Source: Clostridia bacterium
GTDB lineage: Bacteria; Bacillota; Clostridia; Oscillospirales; Oscillospiraceae
NCBI GenBank assembly: GCA_021153265.1
Contig: JAGKTU010000044.1
Span: forward strand, 1-17,748
Reading direction: 5' to 3'
Length of the DNA stretch: 17,748 nt
A program made the position numbers and the translations under genes. Below, piece after piece: positions 1 to 6,892 of this stretch. The stretch's first letter is position 1. Each line of letters opens with the position of its first letter. The notes under the pieces are model-generated. The model was given only the letters and a program-made list of their open reading frames with translations, had not been told where the DNA came from and made no database searches.

Positions 1-246
1 CCCACCGCGGTGCTGATCCCCCAAGTGGACACCATCACCGAGGATATTCTGGCCCTCGCCGGCGGTGCAGGCTCCGACCTCGGTTCCGGCGGCATGGCCA
101 CCAAGCTCCGGGCGGCGAAAATCGCCATGGATGCCGGCATCGACATGATCATCACCAACGGCGAAAACCCGGAAATCCTCTATGACATCTTCGACGGCAA
201 GGCCGTCGGCACCAAATTCCTTGGAAAAAGCGAGGTAACCGTATGA
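1..246 (+). CDS. proB: Glutamate 5-kinase, C-terminal fragment (5' end outside window)
   Basis: This is the last 81 codons of glutamate 5-kinase, which phosphorylates L-glutamate in the first step of proline synthesis in the cytoplasm. The frame is open from base 1, so the gene begins upstream of the window. The amino-acid-kinase signature GSGGMATKLRAAKIAMDAGI is visible, followed by the MIITNG strand and the GTKFLGK tail typical of the enzyme. The protein stops right after the kinase domain, so it lacks the C-terminal PUA domain of the long (E. coli-type) enzyme. The TGA stop overlaps the ATG of proA (ATGA), which implies translational coupling within a proBA operon. The identification rests on the motif and on the proA neighbour, and is secure despite the truncation. 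Confidence 0.95.
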   Translation, partial: PTAVLIPQVDTITEDILALAGGAGSDLGSGGMATKLRAAKIAMDAGIDMIITNGENPEILYDIFDGKAVGTKFLGKSEVTV

Positions 247-1472
247 CGACTATGGAAATTTTGCGGCAGGCCAAGGCAAACGCCCCCCTGCTTGCCGCCG
301 CTGATACCGACTTAAAAAACAAGGCGCTGAACGCCATGGCAGACTGCCTTTTAGCCAGCTCCGACGCCATTTTAGCCGCCAACGAACTGGATTTAAATGC
401 CGCCACCCACATCTCCACCGTCATGCTGGACCGCCTGCGCTTGACCGCCGCCCGAATCGAAGCCATGGCTGAGGGCATCCGGCAGGTCGCCGCCCTCCCC
501 GACCCGGTGGGCAGAGTTCGCCAGCAGGTTGTCCGGGAAAACGGCCTCATCATTGACCGGGTGGGCGTCCCCATGGGCGTGGTAGCGATCATTTACGAGA
601 GCCGACCCAACGTCACCTCCGACGCCGCAGCTCTGGCCATCAAATCCGGCAACGCCTGTGTCCTCCGGGGCGGCAAGGAGGCCTTCCGCTCCGCCAACGC
701 CATCGTTGAAGCTATGCAGCAGGGTCTTCAGTCCGTCGGACTTCCCAAGGATCTGTGCCAGTTGGTGCAGGACACCACCCGAGCCAGCGCCATGGAGCTG
801 ATGACCGCCGTGGGCTATGTGGATCTTCTCATCCCCCGGGGCGGCGCAGGTCTGATCCGCGCCTGCACGGAAAATGCCCGAGTCCCCTGCATCCAGACCG
901 GCACCGGCATCTGCCACATCTATGTGGATCAGGATGCCGATCAGGAAATGGCGCTGAATATCATTGAAAACGCCAAAACCAGCCGTCCTTCCGTGTGCAA
1001 CGCCGCGGAGGTCTGCCTGGTTCACAAGGATATCGCCGAAGAATTCCTGCCCAAGCTCCATCAGCGGCTTTCCGACCGGGTGCAGTTCAGACTTGATCCC
1101 ACCGCCGCCGCCATCATCCCCGGCACTCCTGCCGGCGAGGCGGACTTCGACACCGAATTCTTAGACTACATCCTCGCCGTAGGCATTGTGGACGACGTGC
1201 AGGCAGCTGCACGGCACATCGCCGCCCACTCCACCGGCCACAGCGAAGCCATCGTCACCGCGAACGATGCTGCCGCCGCCTACTTCACCCGCACCGTGGA
1301 CAGCGCTGCAGTCTATGTCAACTGTTCCACCCGGTTCACCGACGGCGGCGAGTTCGGCCTCGGCTGCGAAATGGGCATTTCTACCCAGAAGCTCCACGCC
1401 CGTGGCCCCATGGGTCTGGAGGAACTGTGCTGCTACAAGTATGTCATCCACGGCACCGGCCAGACCCGCTAA
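243..1472 (+). CDS. proA: Glutamate-5-semialdehyde dehydrogenase (gamma-glutamyl phosphate reductase)
   Basis: This 409-residue protein has the usual length of ProA, which reduces gamma-glutamyl phosphate to glutamate-5-semialdehyde with NADPH, the second step of proline synthesis. Visible family marks are the N-terminal SRPNVTSDAAALAIKSGNA block (about 120-138), the VDLLIPRGG strand (193-201), the catalytic cysteine in SRPSVCNAAE (Cys252), and the C-terminal run GGEFGLGCEMGISTQKLHAR followed by GPMGLEEL. I chose the ATG at 243 because it overlaps the proB stop and has a GAGG motif about 8 nt upstream; the ATG at 252 is a possible alternative. No disruption is seen. The gene is followed within about 15 nt by a strong terminator, so it is the last gene of the proBA unit. 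Confidence 0.97.
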   Translation: MTTMEILRQAKANAPLLAAADTDLKNKALNAMADCLLASSDAILAANELDLNAATHISTVMLDRLRLTAARIEAMAEGIRQVAALPDPVGRVRQQVVRENGLIIDRVGVPMGVVAIIYESRPNVTSDAAALAIKSGNACVLRGGKEAFRSANAIVEAMQQGLQSVGLPKDLCQLVQDTTRASAMELMTAVGYVDLLIPRGGAGLIRACTENARVPCIQTGTGICHIYVDQDADQEMALNIIENAKTSRPSVCNAAEVCLVHKDIAEEFLPKLHQRLSDRVQFRLDPTAAAIIPGTPAGEADFDTEFLDYILAVGIVDDVQAAARHIAAHSTGHSEAIVTANDAAAAYFTRTVDSAAVYVNCSTRFTDGGEFGLGCEMGISTQKLHARGPMGLEELCCYKYVIHGTGQTR

Positions 1473-1484
1473 CCCAAGTACACA

Positions 1485-1517
1485 AAAAAGGCGAGTCCCT
1501 TTGGGACTCGCCTTTTT
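1485..1517. terminator. Bidirectional intrinsic terminator between proA and mgtE
   Basis: A 15-bp perfect stem (AAAAAGGCGAGTCCC paired with GGGACTCGCCTTTTT) closes on a TTT loop. The A-run on one side and the T-run on the other give a U-tract in either direction, so it can end both proBA (+) and mgtE (-), which converge here. Confidence 0.93.
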
Positions 1518-1522
1518 ATACC

Positions 1523-2902
1523 TTATACATGCAAAATCATCTTCGCGAACAGGAAATACACCAATAGACTCAGAGCGTCCACGATGGTGGAAATAAAGGG
1601 GCTTGCCATGACCGCCGGGTCCAGCTTTACCGCTTTCGCCGCCATAGGCAGCAGGCAGCCGACGATTTTTGCCACAACGACGGTCACCGCCAGAGCCAGG
1701 CACACCACCAGATCCACCCGCAGCGTAATGTTTGTGTTGCCCATCATCATGCGGTCCACCAGCCAGATCTTGCCGAAGCAAACCACTGCCAGCGCCACGC
1801 CGCACATCACAGCGGTACGGATCTCTTTCCACAAAATGATGCCGATATCCCTAAATTCCAGTTCACCCAGGCTCAGACCGCGGATCACGGTAACGCTGGA
1901 CTGGGAGCCGGAGTTACCGCCGGTACCCATCAGCATGGGAATGAAAGCAGACAGGGCAATTTGCGCTGCCAGAGCATCCTCAAAGGATGTCATGATCAGG
2001 CCGGTAAAGGTGGCAGATACCATCATCAGCATCAGCCAGGGGATTCGGTTCTTAAACAGTTCAAAGGCGGAGCTGCGAAGATAGGGCTTCTCCGAGGGGG
2101 TCATACCACTCATCAGCTCCATATCCTCGGTGGCCTCTTCTTCCATGACGTCCATGGCGTCATCGAAGGTGACAATACCCACCATTCTGCCCTCGCCGTC
2201 CACAACGGGCAGAGCAAGGAAGTTATACTTGCTGAACATCCGGGCGACTTCTTCCTGGTCGGTCTTGGTGTTGACGAAGATCAGGTTGGTGAGCATGATC
2301 TCCTCGATGGTCATCTCGTCGTCCTCTGCCAGCAGCAGATCCTTGACGGTGACAAGACCGATCAGCTTCCGATCCTTGGACGTAACATAGCAGGTATAGA
2401 TGGTCTCCTTATCCACGCCCTGGCGGCGGATACGCAGGATCGCCTCCTCCACCGTCATGTTGGGCCGCAGGGACACATACTCCGTGGTCATAATGGAACC
2501 TGCGGAGTATTCGGGGTAGCGCAAAATCTGATTGATGGAAGCGCGCATCTCAGGGTCGGCCTGCTTTAAGATCCGCTTGACCACATTGGCCGGCATTTCC
2601 TCGACCAGATCCGCCGCATCGTCCACGTACAGCTCTTCCAGCACTTCTTTCAGCTCGTTATCGGAAAAACCCTGGATCAGCAGCTCCTGATCCTCAGGTT
2701 CCATCTCAACGAAAGTCTCCGCCGCCAATTCTTTCGGCAGCAGCCGGTACATCAGCGGAATCTGCTTATCCCGCAGGCTTCCGAAGATCGCCGCCACGTC
2801 ACTGGGATTCATGGTGGCGAGAATATCCCGCAGAGTGGAATATTTTTTGTCCTCCAGCATTTTCAGGAGGGCTTTTTCTACGATTTCAAAACGTTCTGCC
2901 AT
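1523..2902 (-). CDS. mgtE: MgtE-family magnesium channel/transporter
   Basis: This 459-residue inner-membrane protein admits Mg2+ down its electrochemical gradient and is gated by cytosolic Mg2+. Domains in order: a charged helical MgtE N domain (about 35-135), tandem CBS domains (about 138-198 and 202-258), then a membrane domain (about 288-455) with roughly five hydrophobic segments. The pore-region signatures MGTGGNSGSQSS (325-336) and LDPAVMASPFISTIVDAL (427-444, with the conserved Asp near 442) are intact. The length matches the family. The start has an AAGGAGG site 6 nt upstream. The gene is monocistronic: its own promoter and a long leader lie upstream, and a shared terminator lies downstream. 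Related transporters can carry Co2+, so the ion is assigned by family only. Confidence 0.96.
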   Translation of the reverse strand: MAERFEIVEKALLKMLEDKKYSTLRDILATMNPSDVAAIFGSLRDKQIPLMYRLLPKELAAETFVEMEPEDQELLIQGFSDNELKEVLEELYVDDAADLVEEMPANVVKRILKQADPEMRASINQILRYPEYSAGSIMTTEYVSLRPNMTVEEAILRIRRQGVDKETIYTCYVTSKDRKLIGLVTVKDLLLAEDDEMTIEEIMLTNLIFVNTKTDQEEVARMFSKYNFLALPVVDGEGRMVGIVTFDDAMDVMEEEATEDMELMSGMTPSEKPYLRSSAFELFKNRIPWLMLMMVSATFTGLIMTSFEDALAAQIALSAFIPMLMGTGGNSGSQSSVTVIRGLSLGELEFRDIGIILWKEIRTAVMCGVALAVVCFGKIWLVDRMMMGNTNITLRVDLVVCLALAVTVVVAKIVGCLLPMAAKAVKLDPAVMASPFISTIVDALSLLVYFLFAKMILHV

Positions 2903-2907
2903 ATTTT

Positions 2908-2931
2908 CCTCCTTAATTCTTCAAAATAAGG
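2908..2931 (-). promoter_or_regulatory. mgtE ribosome binding site inside a small hairpin
   Basis: On the minus strand, CCUUA (2931-2927) can pair with UAAGG (2915-2911), which forms half of the AAGGAGG site (2914-2908). The stem has only five core pairs, so it may be weak or chance. It lies directly 3' of the larger foldable element and could link that element's state to mgtE translation. Confidence 0.3.
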
Positions 2932-3006
2932 GGCAAATACGCAGTCAAAAGGCTACAGACCCGTTATGAATGCGGGTCTAAGGCTACTTCGACCGGGTAT
3001 ATTGCC
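2932..3006 (-). ncRNA. Structured leader element of mgtE (possible cis-regulatory RNA)
   Basis: The mgtE leader transcript can fold into one long interrupted hairpin. The outer helix pairs 3006-2997 with 2940-2932 (GGCAA/UUGCC, then a bulged A, then AUAC/GUAU). A GUC/GAC step is next, followed by a large internal loop. The inner helix AGACCCG/CGGGUCU (2979-2973 with 2963-2957) is capped by a nine-base loop. The two sides of the internal loop carry near-copies of the same motif: AGUAGCCUU on one side and UGUAGCCUUUU on the other. It does not show the core of the M-box (ykoK) magnesium riboswitch as I know it. A regulatory role is inferred from position and pairing only. Confidence 0.45.
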
Positions 3007-3024
3007 ACTACTGCCAGCATCCAT
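2953..3024 (-). CDS. Putative 23-residue leader peptide upstream of mgtE
   Basis: A short ORF begins about 27 nt after the predicted transcription start. Its ATG (3024-3022) is preceded by an ideal AAGGAGG site with 7 nt spacing, better placed than that of many full genes here. The peptide starts MDAGSSGNIPGR, ends AFITGL, is rich in Gly and Ser, and has no membrane segment. Nearly all of it overlaps the foldable leader RNA, and its TAG stop sits inside the second UAGCC motif, so ribosomes reading it would disrupt that fold. It uses codons rare in the neighbours (two AUA, CGA, AGA), which fits either a regulatory leader or a non-coding stretch. A second ATG two codons in, in another frame, opens a competing reading. 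I do not recognise the peptide. Confidence 0.42.
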   Translation of the reverse strand: MDAGSSGNIPGRSSLRPAFITGL

Positions 3025-3057
3025 TGCGGTATCCTCCTTTTTTCCATAGTTATATTT

Positions 3058-3086
3058 ATTGTACCCACTTTCTCCGGGAAAGTCAA
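3058..3086 (-). promoter_or_regulatory. Promoter of mgtE
   Basis: The -35 box is TTGACT (3086-3081), the spacer is 17 nt, and the -10 box is TACAAT (3063-3058), a near-consensus sigma-A promoter. The predicted start near 3051 gives mgtE a leader of about 150 nt. Confidence 0.85.
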
Positions 3087-3105
3087 CCAAAACTGCCCCG
3101 GTACG

Positions 3106-3138
3106 AAAAAAAGCGTCCCCTCCCGGCCGGGAGGGGAC
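3106..3138 (-). terminator. Intrinsic terminator of the rnf operon
   Basis: A perfect 24-bp inverted repeat (GTCCCCTCCCGG and CCGGGAGGGGAC halves, 3115-3138) begins 10 nt after the rnfB stop and is followed on the minus strand by a run of seven T. It ends 20 bp before the mgtE -35 box and so insulates mgtE from the rnf transcript. Confidence 0.9.
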
Positions 3139-3148
3139 AAATTCATAT

Positions 3149-4033
3149 TCACTTGACCTTGGCATCCGGATTGTTCCGGGAGTGAATCACCGCCGGGTCG
3201 GGCAGATTTTCCACATTGGAGTCCTTGATCAGCTTCTTGGGGCACACCGTGGCACACAGGCCGCAGTTGTCGCACTTAGAATAGTCAATGACCGCCAGAT
3301 TGTTGGTCACGGTGATGGCACCATTGGGGCAGATGCGCTTGCACAGGCCGCAGCCGATGCAGCCCACGGTACAGCCGCGGGTGGTAACCGCGCCCTTGGC
3401 CATGGAGTTGCAGGCAATGACCACATTCCGTCCCGGCTCCACCGCCACGATCAGCCCGCGGGGACACACCTGCGCGCAGGCCATACAGCCCACACACAGA
3501 TCTTCGTCCACCTTGGCGATGCCGTTGACCACCTTGATGGCGCCGTATTTACAGGCCTTGGTGCAGCTTCCGAAGCCTAAGCAGCCATATTTGCAGGACA
3601 GAGGGCCTCTGCCGCCAACCTTGGTGGCAGACAGGCAATCCATGAAACCCTCGTAATTGGCCTTTACTCTGGCGCCGGTGAGGAGGTTGCCGTCCTTGTC
3701 GTAGGTCTTTTCGCCGGAGCAGCGCACCAGTGCCACCTTCCGGGTCACGGCTTCGGCCTTGATACCCATGATGGCCGCCATGGCCTGAGCGCACTCATTG
3801 CCGCCGGAGTTGCACTTGCCAATCTCAGCCTCGCCCTTCAGCACAGCCTCAGCGTAGCCGCCACAGCCGGCATAGCCGCAGCCGCCGCAGTTGGCGCCGG
3901 GAAGGCACTCATTAAGCTGATCCAGCCGGGGATCCGTCTCCACATAGAAGACCTTGGAGGCCGCCGACAGAACCAGACCGAAAATCAATCCCAAACCGCC
4001 CAAAATGGCGATCGCAATCACAATTTCAAACAT
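3149..4033 (-). CDS. rnfB: Rnf complex iron-sulfur subunit RnfB
   Basis: RnfB is the ferredoxin-facing subunit of the membrane complex that oxidises reduced ferredoxin with NAD+ and pumps Na+ or H+. The 294-residue protein starts with one membrane anchor (about 4-28). The NECLPGANCGGCGYAGC cluster motif follows (Cys43, 49, 52, 57, probably with Cys74). Next is a CKYGCLGFGSCTKAC motif (147-161), and then three ferredoxin-like CxxCxxCxxxCP sites (about 180-190, 225-235 and 254-264). This is the long clostridial form, with more clusters than the roughly 190-residue enterobacterial RnfB. AAGGAGG precedes the ATG. It lies 13 nt after rnfA, is last in the operon, and is followed by a terminator. 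No cysteine expected at these sites looks missing. Confidence 0.97.
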   Translation of the reverse strand: MFEIVIAIAILGGLGLIFGLVLSAASKVFYVETDPRLDQLNECLPGANCGGCGYAGCGGYAEAVLKGEAEIGKCNSGGNECAQAMAAIMGIKAEAVTRKVALVRCSGEKTYDKDGNLLTGARVKANYEGFMDCLSATKVGGRGPLSCKYGCLGFGSCTKACKYGAIKVVNGIAKVDEDLCVGCMACAQVCPRGLIVAVEPGRNVVIACNSMAKGAVTTRGCTVGCIGCGLCKRICPNGAITVTNNLAVIDYSKCDNCGLCATVCPKKLIKDSNVENLPDPAVIHSRNNPDAKVK

Positions 4034-4046
4034 CTCGCCGTCCTCC

Positions 4047-4628
4047 TTAGAAAATACTCAGGCCGGAGAAGCCCATAAACGCCAGCGCCAGCAGTCCCGC
4101 GGTGATCAGCGCAATGGGGAAGCCCTGGAAGCACTCCGGAGGATTGGCCTTGTCCACCCGTGCCCGGATGGAGGCGAACAGCACGATGGCAAGGGTAAAG
4201 CCCAGACCGCCGGCTGCGCCGTTGATGACGCTGATCAGGAAATTATATCCCTCCTGCACATTCACCAGCACCACGCCCAGCACGGCACAGTTGGTGGTGA
4301 TCAGAGGCAGGAACACGCCCAGAGCCTTATACAGCGCCGGGACAGCCTTCTTCAGGAACATTTCCACCACCTGCACGATGGAGGCGATGACCAGAATGAA
4401 GGCAACGGTCTGCATATAGCCCAAGTTCAGCGGCACCAGCAGGAATTCATTGACCACCCAGCAGGCGGCGGAAGCCAGCGCCATGACGAAGGTAACCGCC
4501 ATGCCCATGCCGAGGGCGGTGTCGATCTTCTTGGAAACGCCCATAAAGGGGCAGATGCCGTAGAATTTCACCAGAATGAAGTTCTGGCTCAGGAGCGCGG
4601 CAATGATGATACCTAAGATCGCTTCCAT
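4047..4628 (-). CDS. rnfA: Rnf complex membrane subunit RnfA
   Basis: This 193-residue integral membrane protein (about six hydrophobic segments) pairs with RnfE in the membrane core of the Rnf complex. The half-membrane motifs FYGICPFMG (Cys26) and LITTNCAVLGV (Cys114) hold the cysteines that, in the RnfA/NqrE family, help bind an iron-sulfur cluster within the membrane. The length is as expected. The ATG overlaps the rnfE stop (TAATG), and an AAGGAGG site lies inside the end of rnfE, so the two subunits are translationally coupled. NqrE of the related Na+-pumping quinone reductase is the main alternative, but an RnfB and the gene order C-D-G-E-A-B identify Rnf. Confidence 0.97.
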   Translation of the reverse strand: MEAILGIIIAALLSQNFILVKFYGICPFMGVSKKIDTALGMGMAVTFVMALASAACWVVNEFLLVPLNLGYMQTVAFILVIASIVQVVEMFLKKAVPALYKALGVFLPLITTNCAVLGVVLVNVQEGYNFLISVINGAAGGLGFTLAIVLFASIRARVDKANPPECFQGFPIALITAGLLALAFMGFSGLSIF

Positions 4629-5272
4629 TACTTAGCAGCCTCCTTCTTCTTATTTTTCTTCTCCAGATGCTGCATCAGCCACTGAGAACCGGCAATGACG
4701 AAGCCCAGCACCAGGAAACCGCCCACGGGCATGACCATCTGCATAGCCGGATACTCTGCAGGAATCAGCCGGATGCCCTCGCCGCCGTTCAGCAGACCGC
4801 CGCCGAAGGTACCGGAGCCCAGCAGTTCCCGGATGACGCACACGATGGTAAGCGCCACGGTGTAGCCGATGCCCTGACACAGACCGTCCACCGCAGAAGC
4901 CAGCACGCCATTCTTGGATGCGAAGGCCTCGGCACGACCCAGGACGATACAGTTGACCACGATCAGGGGGATAAAGACGCCCAGACTCTCAGCCAGATCC
5001 GGGATGAATGCCTGCAGGAACAGATCCACCACGGTGACGAAGCCGGCGATGATGGTGATGTAAGCCGCGATGCGGATCTGGGAGGGGATCACCTTCCGCA
5101 GAGCAGAAATCAGCACATTGGAGCAGATGAGAATGATGGTAACCGCCGCGCCCATACCCAGACCGTTAAAGAGGCTTGTGGTGATCGCAAGGGTGGAGCA
5201 CATGCCCAGAAGCTGGACAGTGACCGGGTTTTTGGTCAGCAGACCTTCCTTGAATTGTTTCTTAAAATTCAT
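4628..5272 (-). CDS. rnfE: Rnf complex membrane subunit RnfE
   Basis: This 214-residue membrane protein is the partner of RnfA and homologous to it (inverted topology within the family). The paired cysteine motifs are QLLGMCSTLAITTS (Cys25) and IPLIVVNCIVLGRAEAFA (Cys108). About six hydrophobic segments are followed by a Lys-rich cytosolic tail (EKKNKKKEAAK). The start has an AAGGAGG site 6 nt upstream. The TAA stop shares a base with the rnfA ATG. NqrD is the paralogous alternative, rejected because of operon context. Confidence 0.97.
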   Translation of the reverse strand: MNFKKQFKEGLLTKNPVTVQLLGMCSTLAITTSLFNGLGMGAAVTIILICSNVLISALRKVIPSQIRIAAYITIIAGFVTVVDLFLQAFIPDLAESLGVFIPLIVVNCIVLGRAEAFASKNGVLASAVDGLCQGIGYTVALTIVCVIRELLGSGTFGGGLLNGGEGIRLIPAEYPAMQMVMPVGGFLVLGFVIAGSQWLMQHLEKKNKKKEAAK

Positions 5273-5284
5273 ACATCTGCCTCC

Positions 5285-5857
5285 TTAACCCAGACTTACC
5301 GCGCAGGCGACAGCCGCAGAAACACCCACGCACACCGCCCGGGAGGTGATGGTTGCGCCGGTGATGGCATCGATGTCGCCGCCATCCTTGTTGACCAAAA
5401 TCTCGCCGGATTTGCCTGTAAACTGACCCCGGAAAGCGTTGCCGGCCTCGGTTTTGGCAGCCGCCACAGCACCCAGACCTGCGGTTTCGGTGTGGGACAC
5501 AACGCTGATGCCCAGAACTTTGCCTTCAAAGTCCACGCCCACCATCATGACGATCTCGCCGTCAAAACCGGCAGGTCTGACCTCCATGGCATAGCCGTTT
5601 GCGCCTTTGTATACTTTGGTGACCAGACCGTTCTGGTCGTCAAAATTCTCGATGGTTTCGCTGTAACCGCCGGGCAGCACCGTTTCGATGGCCTGTTGGG
5701 TCTTCTGTTCGTTGAGCTGTTTGATAATCGGCTCGGTGACCGCGTTGACAGCTGCCAGCGCCGCCGCCACCACCGAGGTGATCAGCAACAGCGTAAAGGT
5801 CAGCCGCAGCACATATTTAACAGTGGATTCTTTCTTCCGGGAAGTCTGATTGGCCAT
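5285..5857 (-). CDS. rnfG: Rnf complex flavoprotein subunit RnfG
   Basis: RnfG carries a covalently bound FMN on the outer face of the membrane and passes electrons within the Rnf complex. The 190-residue protein has one N-terminal membrane anchor (about 14-38) followed by an FMN-binding domain. The flavinylation motif is visible as DAITGATITS, with the acceptor threonine at about 169. The conserved GLG of SHTETAGLGA (about 127-129) is present. Its ATG overlaps the rnfD stop (TAATG), with AAGGAGG in the end of rnfD, and its stop is 12 nt before rnfE. FMN attachment would normally need an ApbE-type transferase, which is not encoded in this window. Confidence 0.96.
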   Translation of the reverse strand: MANQTSRKKESTVKYVLRLTFTLLLITSVVAAALAAVNAVTEPIIKQLNEQKTQQAIETVLPGGYSETIENFDDQNGLVTKVYKGANGYAMEVRPAGFDGEIVMMVGVDFEGKVLGISVVSHTETAGLGAVAAAKTEAGNAFRGQFTGKSGEILVNKDGGDIDAITGATITSRAVCVGVSAAVACAVSLG

Positions 5858-6876
5858 TATTTTGCCGCCTCCTTCCGCTTTGCGCTTGCGCCGTACTTGG
5901 TGGGGCGACCGATCCGGTCCAGCAGCACCACGGTGAAGTTCATGATCAAAATGGCGTAAGAAACGCCCTCGTTATAGCCGCCGAAGTAGCGGATCAGCAC
6001 CGTCAGCAGTCCGCAGCCGATGCCGTAGACGATCTGGCCCTTAGCCGTGACCGGGGAGGTCACATAGTCGGTTGCCATGAAGATGGCACCCAGCATCAGG
6101 CCGCCGCCGCAGAGCTGATAGGCCATCCACAGCAGCCGGGGCTGGCCCATGGGGAACAGGAACGTCAGCACCGCCACGGTTCCGATGTAAGCAACCGGAA
6201 TTCTGAGGGTGATGACCTTCCGCCACAGAAGATACGCAAAGCCGATCAGCAGCAGAAGCACGGATGTTTCGCCGATGCAGCCGCCCACATTGCCGAGGAA
6301 CATATCCAGCAGGGAAACATCGGGCAACAGGCCCTGGTGCATAGCTGCCAGAGGGGTGGCAGCGGTAGCGCCGTCCACTGCCAGAACGGATGCAGTGTTG
6401 TCCTGAATGGTAACGGCGTTGTCAAAGCCCACCTTGACCCATGTGGACATGGCCACAGGCCAGCTGAACATAAATGCACGGCCTGCCAGTGCGGGATTCA
6501 CCACATTCCGGCCGATGCCGCCGAAGAGCATCTTCACCAGACCGATGGCAAACAGGGCGCCCAGCACGATCATCCAGTAATCGATGGTAGGCGGACATAC
6601 ATAGCTCAGCAGGAAGCCGGTGACCACTGCCGACAGGTCATAGGTCTTGCTGTTGCGCTTCGTCAGCTTGCAGTAAGCCCACTCGAAGAACACACAGGAC
6701 GCCACGGACACCGTGGTGACGATCAGCACCCGGGAACCGAAGAAGATCACGCCGCCCAGCAGTGCCGGCAGCAGGGCAATGATCACGTCACGCATGATGG
6801 TCCGGGTGGTGACGGGAGAATGTACATGGGGCGAGCTGGAAATCGTCAGCTCATAGTAATATTTCATCTGTGCCAT
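5857..6876 (-). CDS. rnfD: Rnf complex membrane flavoprotein subunit RnfD
   Basis: RnfD is the NqrB-like membrane subunit with covalent FMN. I place the start at the ATG ending at 6876 (339 residues, MAQMKYYYEL...) because it has AAGGAGG with suitable spacing; an open frame continues 17 codons upstream but would run into the end of rnfC. Hydrophobic segments occur throughout (about eight to nine). Family marks are GGIGRNVVNPALAGRAFMFS (119-138) and the FMN attachment region DGATAATPLAAM, with the likely acceptor Thr174. The family motif is more often SGATPL, so the Ala at the Gly position is a small deviation. The gene lies 16 nt after rnfC and overlaps rnfG by one base. Confidence 0.95.
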   Translation of the reverse strand: MAQMKYYYELTISSSPHVHSPVTTRTIMRDVIIALLPALLGGVIFFGSRVLIVTTVSVASCVFFEWAYCKLTKRNSKTYDLSAVVTGFLLSYVCPPTIDYWMIVLGALFAIGLVKMLFGGIGRNVVNPALAGRAFMFSWPVAMSTWVKVGFDNAVTIQDNTASVLAVDGATAATPLAAMHQGLLPDVSLLDMFLGNVGGCIGETSVLLLLIGFAYLLWRKVITLRIPVAYIGTVAVLTFLFPMGQPRLLWMAYQLCGGGLMLGAIFMATDYVTSPVTAKGQIVYGIGCGLLTVLIRYFGGYNEGVSYAILIMNFTVVLLDRIGRPTKYGASAKRKEAAK

Positions 6877-6892
6877 TGCGATTTCCACCTCC

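Noticed and set aside
2903..3057. M-box (ykoK) magnesium riboswitch upstream of mgtE
   Set aside because: The conserved AGGUGAGGCUCC-type core is not present in the leader; the visible fold is different.
4667..5959. Long open frame (430 codons) on the + strand, antisense to rnfE, rnfG and rnfD
   Set aside because: The sequence is His/Gln/Asp-rich and low in family-like motifs, and it is antisense to three certain Rnf genes. GC-rich third positions leave stop-free shadows.
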